Of a stretch of DNA of 64,000 bases, positions 10,674-19,166 are shown piece by piece (within the stretch, counting starts at the first letter, position 1; every line of letters starts with the position of its first letter). Position numbers and translations under genes: made by a program. The stretch is from NCBI GenBank assembly GCA_022827195.1, contig JAJDTL010000049.1:1-64000 (forward strand), written 5' to 3'. Below the pieces are notes generated by a model. The model did no database searches and was not told the origin of the DNA. It saw nothing but the letters and a program-made list of their open reading frames with translations. Origin of the DNA: Caldilineaceae bacterium. Lineage in GTDB: Bacteria > Chloroflexota > Anaerolineae > Caldilineales > Caldilineaceae.

Positions 10674-11027
10674 CTATGAACTGGCTTGCCCAGGTAGTAG
10701 GTTTGCGGCCCCGTAACCGGCCAGCAGACCGGCGAAAGCGATACCGAACAGCCAGAGATCGTTGGGCAGGCCTATGGCTGACCCGATGGCGACGGCGACG
10801 ATTGCGCCGAGCAGAGAGATAACAATCCGGGTCCTCTGCTTCCGCTTCTCCGCGCGTGCGACTTTGAGTAGATGGGCCGCGTCCTGGAATTCGGGCCTAT
10901 ACTTTACGATCTCCTTCAGGGCGTAGGCCGCGCCGGTGTAGTTGCCGCTTGCCATCTTTTCCTCTGCCAGCTGGTAGAGGAAACTGCACTGTTCTTCAAG
11001 CGTTCCCGTCAGCAGCTTTTTCGCCAC
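10674..11027 (-). CDS. Unknown small membrane protein inside nuo locus 1
   Basis: 117 residues with a GTG start at 11027 and no strong ribosome site. Residues 1-50 (CSFLYQLAEEKMASGNYTGA, ALKEIVKYRPEFQDAAHLL) look like one to one-and-a-half TPR-like helical hairpins of the kind that handle protein contacts. A basic stretch KRKQRTR follows, then two hydrophobic segments (IVISLLGAIVAVAIGSAIGL and LWLFGIAFAGLLAGYGAANL). The likely topology is cytoplasmic helical domain plus membrane hairpin. It lies 40 bp after nuoK and 70 bp before nuoL on the same strand, so it is probably co-transcribed. No complex I subunit has this form. An assembly or accessory role is a guess from position only. Confidence 0.65.
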   Translation of the reverse strand: MAKKLLTGTLEEQCSFLYQLAEEKMASGNYTGAAYALKEIVKYRPEFQDAAHLLKVARAEKRKQRTRIVISLLGAIVAVAIGSAIGLPNDLWLFGIAFAGLLAGYGAANLLPGQASS

Positions 11028-11067
11028 AATTCTTGGATTTGAGGCGGCTCCTGACCGCCGAACCGGA

Positions 11068-11382
11068 TCAGCCGGCCAGGACGTCTAGCTCGTCGACATC
11101 GATGGTGCGCCGCTCGCGGTAGACGGCGATGATCAGCGCCAGCCCGACCGCTGCTTCGGCCGCGGCCAACCCGATAATCAGGACCGCGAAGACCTGTCCG
11201 GTCAGGTCCGCCATGGGGCTGACACCGTGCCGCCAGAAGGCCACCAGATTGATATTGGCGGCGTTGAGCATCAGCTCGATCCCCATCAGCATCGCGATCG
11301 CGTTGCGGCGGGCCAGTGCTCCGTAGAGCCCGCAGGAGAAGAGGAATGCGGCCAGCATGAGATACCAGCTTAGCGGAACCAT
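11068..11382 (-). CDS. nuoK: NADH-quinone oxidoreductase subunit K, copy 1
   Basis: 104 residues, three membrane helices, matching the usual 100-105. Helix 2 carries [18 protein letters not shown] with the conserved Glu of the E-channel, and helix 3 [18 protein letters not shown] with the second Glu. The C-terminus [14 protein letters not shown] is typical. It forms the core of the membrane arm together with NuoJ, which lies about 100 bp upstream on the same strand. Copy 2 is at 24740-25042. Confidence 0.95.
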   Translation of the reverse strand: MVPLSWYLMLAAFLFSCGLYGALARRNAIAMLMGIELMLNAANINLVAFWRHGVSPMADLTGQVFAVLIIGLAAAEAAVGLALIIAVYRERRTIDVDELDVLAG

Positions 11383-11485
11383 GGAATCAACCCCGGAATC
11401 GTTCAGTACGTGCAGTAGCCATAGTCAGAAAACATAGTCAAAAGACTTAGTCGGCAGAGCGTCAGGTCGTGAGCGGCTGCTGGTC

Positions 11486-12016
11486 TTATCTATCGCGCGC
11501 CAGCATGACCGCGCCGACCAGGGCCAGCAGCAGCAGCAAGCCTAGCACTTCAAAAGCGATGACGTAGGTGGTGACAAACTCGCGGCCCAGTGCGCCAATC
11601 ATGGCCTCGTCGGCAACGACCTCTTCGCCTGCGGCCGGCCAGGGCGTGGCGCGGGCGAAGGCCAGCAGGCCCATGAAGAAGAGCAGCGCGAAGAGCGACG
11701 ACTTGCCCCACTGGTTGTTGAGCGGCGAGGTGCGTCCGAACATCATGCTGCGCGTCAGCATAATCGCGAAGGCGATCAGCATTGCGATTGCGCCGACGTA
11801 GACCAGGACCTGGCTGACCGCGAGAAACTCCGCTTCCAGGAAGACGTAGATGCCGGCCACGCCGAAAAAGGTGAGCGTGAGGGCGAGGGCGCTGTGGAAG
11901 AGGTTGCGGCTGGTCACAACCAGCAAGCCTGCAACCGCCGTCAACAGCGCGACCTGGATGAATACGAACTGCTCGAATGTTGGAATCGGAACCTGAATTC
12001 CCAGCGGTAGTTCCAT
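11486..12016 (-). CDS. nuoJ: NADH-quinone oxidoreductase subunit J, copy 1
   Basis: 176 residues with five membrane helices. SRNLFHSALALTLTFFGVAG and FLAVSQVLVYVGAIAMLIAF are the diagnostic NuoJ/ND6 stretches; the latter contains the TM3 pi-bulge region with VYVGAIA. A loop of about 30 residues between helices 4 and 5 is acidic. ATG 12016 has AGGA six bases upstream. It lies between nuoH (69 bp upstream) and nuoK. Confidence 0.94.
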   Translation of the reverse strand: MELPLGIQVPIPTFEQFVFIQVALLTAVAGLLVVTSRNLFHSALALTLTFFGVAGIYVFLEAEFLAVSQVLVYVGAIAMLIAFAIMLTRSMMFGRTSPLNNQWGKSSLFALLFFMGLLAFARATPWPAAGEEVVADEAMIGALGREFVTTYVIAFEVLGLLLLLALVGAVMLARDR

Positions 12017-12085
12017 GCGATTTCCTGCCTCTGGTCTGCCGTTTGTCGGCGGCGCGGCCGGCGACTCTGGACCTGTCCCGGCCGG

Positions 12086-13327
12086 TTAGTACATTGTGCC
12101 TTCTTCGTTGACCTGCATCGTGCCGATCAATGAAGTCGGTTCAAATGAGCGCTTGGTACGCATCTGCTCCTGGCGGAAGTATTTCTGAAGAATGTAGGCG
12201 ACGATCGCCAGTACACCGATGTTGGCGGCGAAAATCAGGATGTAGTGGACGGCGACTGGCGTCGGCAGCTTTTGCACGATGGCCTGCACGACGATCAGTC
12301 CGATCATCAGCGGCACGAGCACCTTCCAGGCGAAGTACATCATCTGATCGATGCGCATGCGGGGGAAGGTGCCCCGGATCCACTGCTGCAAGACATAGAC
12401 GCCGTAGACTTTGATCATAAAGTAGCCGAGCCCCAGCAGTGGGCCGACGACCGGGAGCCCCACGCCCGGGCCCTGCCAGCCTCCCAGGAATAGAGTGACC
12501 ATCACTGCGGCCAGGATCCAGGCGTTGAGGAACTGGGCGAGGAAGAACATGGCGAACTTCATGCCCGAGTACTCGATGTGGAAGCCGGCGATCAGTTCGG
12601 ATTCGGCTTCGAGCAGGTCGAAGGGTGTCAGCTCGGCTTCGGCGAGCGAGCTGATGAAAAAGATGAGCAGGGCGCCCGGCATGACGATGCCGAGCCAGCC
12701 GACGCCGAGATTGAAGCCGCCGAGGTGGAGCGATTGTGATTCGACGATATTGCCGAAGCGCATGGAACCGGTCAGCAGGACGACGGTCAGGATCGCCAGC
12801 ACGAGCGGAATCTCGTAGCTGAGCAGCTGGGCGACGACGCGAAAGCCGGCCAGGAGCGCGTACTTGTTGTTGCTGCCCCAACCGGCCATCAGGGCGGCCA
12901 TGATGCCGATCGAGCCGAGCGCGACGACATAGAGGGCGGCGATGTTGAGGTCGACCCCGGTCAGCCCGGGGGCAAAGGGGACGACGGCGAGCAGCATCAG
13001 CACGCCGGAGACGGCGAGGATGGGCGACAGGTTGTATGCGATCTTGTCGGCTTCGCGGGGCGTGATGTCCTCTTTCGACAGGAGCTTGGCCGCGTCGGCG
13101 ACGGTCTGCAGGAGACCGAACTTGCCGACGCGATTGGGGCCGATGCGGTCCTGGATGCGGCTGATAACCTTGCGTGTAATCCAGATCAGCAGCAGGACCG
13201 ATAGCATGCCGTAGTTGATGAGGACGAAGGCGCCGACGGCGTAGACGAGAAAGATTGCCGCCCATTCGGGCAGTCCCAAGCCGACGAGCCAGCCCGAGAG
13301 CGCATCGCTCCACTGGGTTATTTGCAT
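12086..13327 (-). CDS. nuoH: NADH-quinone oxidoreductase subunit H, copy 1
   Basis: 413 residues from [15 protein letters not shown] 13327 has GGAG upstream, and the seven-codon-longer TTG reading does not. Eight or more helices form the quinone-site heel of complex I. Conserved items: [38 protein letters not shown] on the quinone-cavity loop, and [18 protein letters not shown]. It is longer than copy 2 (326 residues), mainly through a C-terminal helix plus basic tail ending [19 protein letters not shown]. In a normal complex this subunit contacts NuoB, NuoD and NuoI, none of which is encoded in this locus. Confidence 0.95.
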   Translation of the reverse strand: MQITQWSDALSGWLVGLGLPEWAAIFLVYAVGAFVLINYGMLSVLLLIWITRKVISRIQDRIGPNRVGKFGLLQTVADAAKLLSKEDITPREADKIAYNLSPILAVSGVLMLLAVVPFAPGLTGVDLNIAALYVVALGSIGIMAALMAGWGSNNKYALLAGFRVVAQLLSYEIPLVLAILTVVLLTGSMRFGNIVESQSLHLGGFNLGVGWLGIVMPGALLIFFISSLAEAELTPFDLLEAESELIAGFHIEYSGMKFAMFFLAQFLNAWILAAVMVTLFLGGWQGPGVGLPVVGPLLGLGYFMIKVYGVYVLQQWIRGTFPRMRIDQMMYFAWKVLVPLMIGLIVVQAIVQKLPTPVAVHYILIFAANIGVLAIVAYILQKYFRQEQMRTKRSFEPTSLIGTMQVNEEGTMY

Positions 13328-13406
13328 AATCGCGACTCCGCAAAGCAAAGAATCGTAATGAGCAGACCGATGCCCGGGCGCAATCTCCAGCGATTCCCGG
13401 GAGGGG

Positions 13407-13763
13407 CTATTGCCACTCCAGCGCGCCCTTTCGCCAATCGTAGAGCAGCCCGATCACCAGGAGCAGGACGAAGAAGATCGTGGCCAGAACGGCGAACATC
13501 TCCAGCTGCTGATAGGCGACCGCGATCGGGAAGAGAAAGAGTGCCTCCACGTCGAACACGACAAAGACGAGGCCGATCAGATAGTATTGGGCGCGAAACT
13601 GGACCCATGTTTCGCCGATCGTCTCCACGCCGCTTTCGTAGATGTCGTTCTTGACTTCGTCGGGCCGCCTGGGACCGATGAAATATCCCAAAACGACGGC
13701 GGTCAGAGGCAGCACGACGGCCAGGCCGGACATGACCAAAATGAAGAAATACTGGCTCAGCAT
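13407..13763 (-). CDS. nuoA: NADH-quinone oxidoreductase subunit A, copy 1
   Basis: 118 residues from [16 protein letters not shown] 13763 is chosen because the upstream extension has no membrane or family character. Three membrane helices. The conserved loop [15 protein letters not shown] and [13 protein letters not shown] are both present, and the end is WRKGALEWQ. The GETWVQF loop reads closer to cyanobacterial/plastid NdhC (GAWIQF) than copy 2 does. It is the first gene of the minus-strand locus, 80 bp before nuoH, and faces nuoA copy 2 across a 400 bp control region. Confidence 0.93.
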   Translation of the reverse strand: MLSQYFFILVMSGLAVVLPLTAVVLGYFIGPRRPDEVKNDIYESGVETIGETWVQFRAQYYLIGLVFVVFDVEALFLFPIAVAYQQLEMFAVLATIFFVLLLVIGLLYDWRKGALEWQ

Positions 13764-13807
13764 CTCTCGAAATTCCGTTTGTGTGGAATTTAACAAACTC
13801 CCGCGAA

Positions 13808-13813
13808 AGTATA
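13808..13813 (-). promoter_or_regulatory. Possible -10 element for nuo locus 1
   Basis: TATACT on the minus strand, about 45 bp before the nuoA copy 1 start. The -35 region at 17-18 bp spacing (TTTCGC/TTCGCA) is a poor match, so the element would need an activator or be an alternative-sigma site. Weak call. Confidence 0.3.
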
Positions 13814-14060
13814 GCATAGCGATTTCTGAATGCGAAAGTCTTGACCCTTTGCGAACGCGTTGGCAACGGGCGCATTCCCTTTCCGGGCGGATCTTCACCG
13901 TCTACCGCGCGCAGTGCGGCCCGGCGCTGCCCGCGAACCGACGGGAGGAATCGCCGTCGTCGGGTCGTGATGTGAGCAGTGCCGGTTCCGGGTCCGGCTG
14001 AGGGCCTCCTCTGTAGCGGGCGAACGGGTTGGCGGCGGCGTATTCTGGCAAGCGTGGGCT

Positions 14061-14090
14061 TTGACAACTGGAAGCGGTTCGTGCTAGAAT
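14061..14090 (+). promoter_or_regulatory. Sigma-70-type promoter of the complete nuo operon
   Basis: TTGACA (14061-14066), 18 bp spacer, TAGAAT (14085-14090). The -35 is perfect and the -10 matches five of six. The predicted transcript would start near 14097, leaving a leader of about 65 nt before nuoA. No other promoter of similar quality is seen in this intergenic region. Confidence 0.72.
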
Positions 14091-14118
14091 GAAATCGTTC
14101 GTGTAAAATTGCACGAAC
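14077..14118 (+). promoter_or_regulatory. Operator-like GTTCGTG repeats at the nuo promoter
   Basis: GTTCGTG occurs at 14077-14083 inside the promoter spacer and again at 14097-14103 at the expected start of transcription, exactly 20 bp (about two helical turns) apart. The inverted copy CACGAAC follows at 14112-14118, giving a 7-bp perfect dyad with an 8-bp spacer. The placement over the -10 and start region suggests a repressor site, or a leader hairpin. The binding protein is unknown. Confidence 0.5.
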
Positions 14119-14160
14119 AGTCCCCACACAGTTCTTGGAGCGCCGCAGAGGAAAACCGGC

Positions 14161-14517
14161 ATGGCAAGCGACTATCTGCCACTGCTCATATTGATTGTTC
14201 TGGCGGCCGGGTTCGGCGTCATCGCCATCGGCCTGCCATCGCTGCTTGGTCCGCGGGAGAGAAACAAGCAGAAGCTGGAGCCGTACGAGTCGGGAATTAT
14301 CCCCTTCGCCGATGCGCGGCGCCGCTTTCCGGTCAAGTACTACCTCGTGGCGATGCTCTTCCTGATCTTCGATATCGAAGTTATATTCCTCTACCCTTGG
14401 GCCGCGGTCCTCCGAGATCTCCGCGTGTTCGCCCTCGTGGCGATGATTCCATTTTTCATCGTTCTCGTGGTCGGATTCCTCTATGAATGGAAGAAGGGCG
14501 CGCTCGACTGGGATTAG
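14161..14517 (+). CDS. nuoA: NADH-quinone oxidoreductase subunit A, copy 2
   Basis: 118 residues, three helices, with AGAGG upstream of ATG 14161. YESGIIPFADARRRFPVKYY is the conserved matrix loop that closes the quinone chamber, and FLIFDIEVIFLYPWA the second signature, ending KKGALDWD. It heads the complete operon. Identity with copy 1 is limited to the core motifs, so the two copies are old paralogs or have separate origins rather than a recent duplication. Confidence 0.95.
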   Translation: MASDYLPLLILIVLAAGFGVIAIGLPSLLGPRERNKQKLEPYESGIIPFADARRRFPVKYYLVAMLFLIFDIEVIFLYPWAAVLRDLRVFALVAMIPFFIVLVVGFLYEWKKGALDWD

Positions 14518-14676
14518 CGGACGGGCCGCCGTGTGCAGGCGGCGGATTGACGGGCGACGCCGGGGAAAGGGCGGACGGAATCCGGAAACGGGTACCGGCC
14601 CGAGTAGGCGTATCGATGCGACCGGCCGTTGCGGCCGCCGGCAGGGCTGGGCGACGACGGAATCTAAGGAATAGAA

Positions 14677-15204
14677 ATGGGCCTAGAGCAGAAAGTTCCT
14701 GAAGGGATTCTGACGACTACGCTTGACAGCGTGATCAACTGGGGACGGGCCAACAGCACGTGGCCGCTTCTTTTCGGGCTGGCCTGCTGTGCGATGGAGA
14801 TGATAGCGACGGGGACCGCCCGCCACGACATCGCGCGCTACGGGTCGGAGCTGTTCCGCGCCAGCCCGCGCCAAGCCGACCTGATGATCGTATCCGGCCG
14901 CGTGAGCAACAAGATGGCGCCGGTGATCAAACGCATATATGATCAGATGTCTGCGCCGAAGTGGGTCATCGCGATGGGCATCTGCGCCAGCGCCGGCGGC
15001 CCCTTCAACAACTACGCCATCATCCAGGGCGTGGACAAGATCATTCCGGTTGACGTCTACGTGCCCGGCTGCCCGCCGCGGCCGGAGTCTCTGCTCTATG
15101 CGCTCGACAAGCTGCGCGCCAAGCAGGCGCTCGAGACGGTCGGTACAGGTCGCGCGGTCGGTGAACGGACGGCGGTTGACGAGATCATGCCTCTGGGGGC
15201 GTAA
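14677..15204 (+). CDS. nuoB: NADH-quinone oxidoreductase subunit B
   Basis: 175 residues; ATG 14677 follows AAGGAAT. NuoB carries cluster N2, which reduces quinone. The ligand cysteines are visible: the tandem pair in GLACCAMEM (residues 37-38), one in MGICASAGG and one in VPGCPPRPE. The segment [20 protein letters not shown] is the standard NuoB core. It is the only NuoB in the window and lies about 160 bp after nuoA; that gap shows no other gene. The C-terminal 25 residues are variable. Confidence 0.97.
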   Translation: MGLEQKVPEGILTTTLDSVINWGRANSTWPLLFGLACCAMEMIATGTARHDIARYGSELFRASPRQADLMIVSGRVSNKMAPVIKRIYDQMSAPKWVIAMGICASAGGPFNNYAIIQGVDKIIPVDVYVPGCPPRPESLLYALDKLRAKQALETVGTGRAVGERTAVDEIMPLGA

Positions 15205-15250
15205 AAGCAGCGCTGGGTTCGAGCGGCCCGGCGAACGCTGAGGAGGCGAG

Positions 15251-17104
15251 ATGCCTCTCGATGTTGCACCGATTGTTCGTTCATACGAAACGCAGCGCAC
15301 GCTGAACCCGCCCGGCATTCCCGCGCTTGCACCGCTGCCCTCGGGTGAGACCGAGGATACGAAGCGGCTGAGCGAGCGGTTCGGCGGGGAGGTCGTCGCT
15401 GCCGGTCTGCACCACGGCAACCAGGTCGTCCAAGTCAAGCCGGCGCAGCTGAAGGCGATCGCTGCCTTTTTACGCGATGATCCCCAACTCCAATACGAGA
15501 CGCTGATCGACGTAACGGGCGTGGACAGGTCGCGCCTGCCCCTGAACGGTGACGACGCCGTTTTTCAGACCGTTTACCAGTTTCGATCCTACGCTCGCAA
15601 CCAGCACCTGACGCTTGTGGCCGACTGCGCTGACAGTGGCGGCGATGACGGCGCGCGGCCGCACGTCGACAGCCTGACGGGTGTCTACCGGGGCGCGGAG
15701 TGGCCGGAGCGCGAGGTATTCGACCTGATGGGCATTGGCTTTGACGGTCACCCCGACCCGCGGCGGATTCTGATGCCGAAGAGCTGGCACAACCATCCGC
15801 TGCAGAAGCAGTCTCCGCTGGGGGGAGAAGAGGTGCCCTTTACGCTCACCTGGGATGACCCGGAGTTTGAGACGCTGGGCACGCAGATTCTGGCGGCTGA
15901 GAGCGCGCCGCCCGATCTGCCGCCGGGGATGAGCCGGGAGAACATGGTCATCAACATGGGGCCGCACCATCCGAGCACGCACGGGGTGCTCCGCCTGGTG
16001 GTTGAGCTGGACGGTGAAAGGGTTGTCAGCATCGATCCGGACCTGGGGTATCTCCATTCGGGCTTTGAGAAGACGGGCGAGAACAAGCGGTACAAGGACT
16101 TTGTCTATTACACGGACCGCATGGACTATCTCTCGTCGATGTCGAACAACCTGGGCTACTGTCTGACTGTCGAGCACATGCTGGGCCTGGAGATTCCCGA
16201 ACGTGCGCAGGTGATCCGGGTGATCATGGCGGAGATGCAGCGGATTGCCTCCCATCTGTTTTGGCTGGCGACGCACGTGCTGGACGTGTCGGGGACGGGC
16301 ATGAGCCTGTTGATGTACGCCACGCGCGAGCGTGAGCGGATCCTGGACCTGTTCGAGATGGCATGCGGCGCGCGGCTGACGGTCAGCTACATTCGAATCG
16401 GCGGCGTGTGGCAGGACCTGCCTGACGCTTTCGTCAGCGAACTGAAAGATTTCATCCGGCTGATGCCGCAGAAGATCAGCGAATACGAAGCGATGCTGAC
16501 CGACGCGCCGCTGTGGCGGGAGCGGCTGACCAATGTAGGCCATGTCAGCCGTGAGGACGCGCTTTCGATGGGGCTGACCGGGCCAATGCTGCGCGGGAGC
16601 GGGGTTGACTGGGATTTGCGGCGCGACAGGCCCTACACGGGCTATGAGGGATACGAATTCGAGGTGCCGACCAGCGATCGCGGCGACTGCTATGGCCGCT
16701 ACCGGGTGCGCGTGGAGGAGTTGCGCCAGAGCGTACGCATTCTCGAGCAGGCGGTCGCCATTCTGCCGAGCGGCCTGTATAAATCGAACAATCGGAAGGT
16801 GGCGGCGCCGCCGCGGGCTGAGCTGGACGTCAGCATGGAGGCGCTGATCCATCACTTCAAATTGATGACTGAAGGCTTCCACGTTTCGCCCGGTTTCTTC
16901 TATCACGGCATCGAGAGCAGCAAGGGGGAGCTGGGCTTTTTCGTTTACAGCGACGGTTCGGCCAAGCCGTACCGTCTCCACGTCCACGGGCCCAGCTTCA
17001 ACAACCTCTACGCGATCGACCATATCAGCCGGGGCGAGATGCTGTCGGACGTCGTGACCAACATCGGCTCGATTGACATCGTGCTGGGCGAGGTGGACCG
17101 GTAA
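15251..17104 (+). CDS. nuoCD: NADH-quinone oxidoreductase fused subunits C and D
   Basis: 617 residues with AGGAGG before ATG 15251. Residues ~35-210 are NuoC: TLIDVTGVDR, VYQFRSYARNQHLTL, and the 30 kDa signature EWPEREVFDLMGIGFDGHPD. After a ~25-residue linker, residues ~235-617 are NuoD: MGPHHPSTHGVLRLVVELDG, LGYLHSGFEKTGENKRYKDF, TDRMDYLSSMSNN, ending IGSIDIVLGEVDR. The quinone-site His (in PHHPSTHG) and Tyr regions are present. C-D fusion is known from E. coli and other bacteria. The proteins form the base of the peripheral arm. It follows nuoB by 46 bp. Confidence 0.96.
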   Translation: MPLDVAPIVRSYETQRTLNPPGIPALAPLPSGETEDTKRLSERFGGEVVAAGLHHGNQVVQVKPAQLKAIAAFLRDDPQLQYETLIDVTGVDRSRLPLNGDDAVFQTVYQFRSYARNQHLTLVADCADSGGDDGARPHVDSLTGVYRGAEWPEREVFDLMGIGFDGHPDPRRILMPKSWHNHPLQKQSPLGGEEVPFTLTWDDPEFETLGTQILAAESAPPDLPPGMSRENMVINMGPHHPSTHGVLRLVVELDGERVVSIDPDLGYLHSGFEKTGENKRYKDFVYYTDRMDYLSSMSNNLGYCLTVEHMLGLEIPERAQVIRVIMAEMQRIASHLFWLATHVLDVSGTGMSLLMYATRERERILDLFEMACGARLTVSYIRIGGVWQDLPDAFVSELKDFIRLMPQKISEYEAMLTDAPLWRERLTNVGHVSREDALSMGLTGPMLRGSGVDWDLRRDRPYTGYEGYEFEVPTSDRGDCYGRYRVRVEELRQSVRILEQAVAILPSGLYKSNNRKVAAPPRAELDVSMEALIHHFKLMTEGFHVSPGFFYHGIESSKGELGFFVYSDGSAKPYRLHVHGPSFNNLYAIDHISRGEMLSDVVTNIGSIDIVLGEVDR

Positions 17105-17109
17105 AGGCA

Positions 17110-17130
17110 GTGGATAGTGGATAGTGGATA
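17110..17130 (+). repeat. Three tandem copies of GTGGATA
   Basis: A perfect 7-bp unit is repeated three times right after the nuoCD stop codon and about 50 bp before nuoEF. No hairpin and no ribosome site lies within the units. Heptamer tandem repeats can vary in copy number by slippage. Confidence 0.85.
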
Positions 17131-17178
17131 GCGCGCGGTCCTTTTGTGAAACGTGAGTGGAATTCCGGGGATTTGGGA

Positions 17179-19155
17179 ATGATAACGGACGTGATGCGGC
17201 AGGAGATTGGAGAGATACTGGCGCGCTACCCGGAAGGGAGGCAGCGCTCGGGGATACTGCCGGCGCTCTATGTAGTCCAGCGCGAGTTCGGTTTCTGCCC
17301 GGTCGAGGCGCAGGACGAGCTGGCGGAGATTCTCGGCATTGCGCCGGCGGAAGTGGGCGCGGTGGTCGGGTTTTACAATATGCTGCACGAGGAGCCGAAG
17401 GGCGAGTACCACATCGAGGTGTGCACGAACGTTCCCTGTATGCTGCGGGGCGGGAACCAGTGTCTGCACCGTTTTGAGAGCGCGCTGGGCATCCACCACG
17501 GGGAGAAGACCGAGGACGGCCAGTTTGCCCTCGACCACATGGAGTGCCTGGGCTCATGCGGCACGGCGCCGATGGCGATCGTGACGGACCAGAAGAGCGG
17601 AGCGATCCGGTACTTTGAGAACCTGGATTCGGCTGAAGACGTGGGCAGGGTGATCGAGCTGCTCAAGGCGGGCAAGGGCTTCGCCGAGCTGGCGCGCTGG
17701 ACGCCGCAGGCCGACCCCGAGAGCGAGGGCGCGGCGGACACACCCTATCGCACGGGCGGCATGGAGCCGCGCTATCTGATGGCGCGCCTCAACGAGCCGG
17801 ACAGCCACAAGATCGGTACATACGAGGCGGACGGCGGCTACGAGACGGCGCGGCGCGTGCTGGGCGAGGTCGAGCCGGCCGACATGGTCGAACAGATTAA
17901 GGCCAGCGGCATCCGCGGGCGCGGCGGCGCGGGCTTTCCCACCGGCATCAAGTGGGGCTTTCTGCCGCAGGGGGTCTTTCCCCGCTACTTGGTTGTCAAT
18001 GCTGACGAGTCGGAGCCGGGCACCTTCAAAGACCGCATCATCATGGAGTACGACCCGCACCAGCTGATCGAAGGGATCATACTGAGCGCGCACGCGATCG
18101 AGTCGGAGAAGGCTTTCATCTATATACGCGGCGAGTACTATTTTGCCTATACGCGCATGGAAGCGGCGCTGGCCGAGGCGTCCGCTAAGGGCTATCTCGG
18201 CGACAACGTGTTTGGCAGCGGCAAGAGGCTGGACGTTGTGCTGCACCGCGGCGCGGGCGCCTACGAGTGCGGCGAGGAGACGGCGCAGCTGTCGAGCCTG
18301 GAGGGCTACCGGGGGCAGCCGCGGCTCAAGCCGCCCTTCCCGGCGGTCGAGGGGCTGTACGCCAAGCCGACGATTGTCAACAACGTGGAGTCGATCTGCA
18401 ACGTCACGCACGTGATGCGTCACGGGGTCGAGTGGTACAAGGGGTTCGGGACCGAGCGCAGCCCGGGCATGCGCATCTTCTGCCTGAGCGGGAACGTCAA
18501 GCGTCCCGGTCTTTACGAGCTGCCGCATGCGACGCCGTTGAGCGAGCTGGTCGACGAGTACGGCGGCGGCCCTCAGGATGAGGGGAGCGCGATCAAGGCG
18601 ATCGTGCCCGGCGGCCTGTCGATGAAGCTGTTAAAGCCGGACCAGTTCGATACGCCGCTCGACTTTGAAAGCGTGACGGAGGCCGGTTCGCTGCTGGGTT
18701 CGGCCGGCGTGATCGCGATCGACGAACGCACGTCGATGGTGGAGGTGGCGCGACGGACGCTGGGTTTCTATCGCGAGGAGAGCTGCGGCAAGTGCACGCC
18801 CTGCCGCGAGGGCACGGCCTGGCTGGAGAAGATCCTGCTGCGGATCGAGGAGGGGCAGGGCCGGGGCAAGGATTTGGAGCTGATGGAATACATCGCCGAC
18901 AACATCGCCGGCAAGAGTTTCTGCCCCTTCGGCGAGGCGTCGGTGTGGGGATTGCAGAGCAATCTGCTGAAGTACCGGGAGGAGTTCAGCGCGCAGATTG
19001 AGAGCTCGAACCCGGACGAGGTGGTGCCTGAGCTACCGATCCGGCCGGCGTACCGGCCGGACGTGCACGAGCCGAGCGGTCTGCGTGACAGTACCATTGC
19101 CCCGTCCGGTGGCAATATTGTGCTGCATGACGACCTGGTTTCGGCCGACGATTGA
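17179..19155 (+). CDS. nuoEF: NADH-quinone oxidoreductase fused subunits E and F
   Basis: One uninterrupted frame of 658 residues (ATG 17179 with GGGGA upstream; GTG 17146 is a weaker alternative). Residues ~1-165 are a full NuoE: four-helix start (RQEIGEILARYPEGRQRSGI), then the thioredoxin-like 2Fe-2S domain with CTNVPC and CLGSCGTAP as N1a ligands. A short linker (about 170-195) leads into NuoF: GIRGRGGAGFPTGIKWGF and VVNADESEPGTFKDR bind FMN and NADH, GAGAYECGEETAQLSSLEG follows, and ESCGKCTPCREG plus FCPFGE supply the N3 4Fe-4S ligands. No stop codon or internal ribosome site separates the halves. It forms most of the NADH-oxidising tip. The C-terminal ~45 residues are a variable tail. 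Confidence 0.95.
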   Translation: MITDVMRQEIGEILARYPEGRQRSGILPALYVVQREFGFCPVEAQDELAEILGIAPAEVGAVVGFYNMLHEEPKGEYHIEVCTNVPCMLRGGNQCLHRFESALGIHHGEKTEDGQFALDHMECLGSCGTAPMAIVTDQKSGAIRYFENLDSAEDVGRVIELLKAGKGFAELARWTPQADPESEGAADTPYRTGGMEPRYLMARLNEPDSHKIGTYEADGGYETARRVLGEVEPADMVEQIKASGIRGRGGAGFPTGIKWGFLPQGVFPRYLVVNADESEPGTFKDRIIMEYDPHQLIEGIILSAHAIESEKAFIYIRGEYYFAYTRMEAALAEASAKGYLGDNVFGSGKRLDVVLHRGAGAYECGEETAQLSSLEGYRGQPRLKPPFPAVEGLYAKPTIVNNVESICNVTHVMRHGVEWYKGFGTERSPGMRIFCLSGNVKRPGLYELPHATPLSELVDEYGGGPQDEGSAIKAIVPGGLSMKLLKPDQFDTPLDFESVTEAGSLLGSAGVIAIDERTSMVEVARRTLGFYREESCGKCTPCREGTAWLEKILLRIEEGQGRGKDLELMEYIADNIAGKSFCPFGEASVWGLQSNLLKYREEFSAQIESSNPDEVVPELPIRPAYRPDVHEPSGLRDSTIAPSGGNIVLHDDLVSADD

Positions 19156-19166
19156 GGAACTGAACG

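Larger units (their letters stand above)
13764..14160. other. Divergent control region between the two nuo loci
   Basis: About 400 bp separate the two divergent nuoA genes. The right part holds a near-consensus sigma-70-like promoter and three GTTCGTG half-sites (see separate entries). The left 50 bp hold a weak -10 for the minus-strand locus. The middle, about 13830-14040, shows no supported gene or RNA. Confidence 0.6.

Noticed and set aside
9332-10822. 496-codon plus-strand frame opposite nuoL copy 1
   Set aside because: Acidic, Gln/Glu/His-rich composition typical of antisense to membrane-protein codons; the NuoL frame is certain.
15470-17557. 695-codon minus-strand frame opposite nuoCD
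   Set aside because: Antisense shadow in GC-rich DNA; NuoC and NuoD motifs lie on the plus strand.
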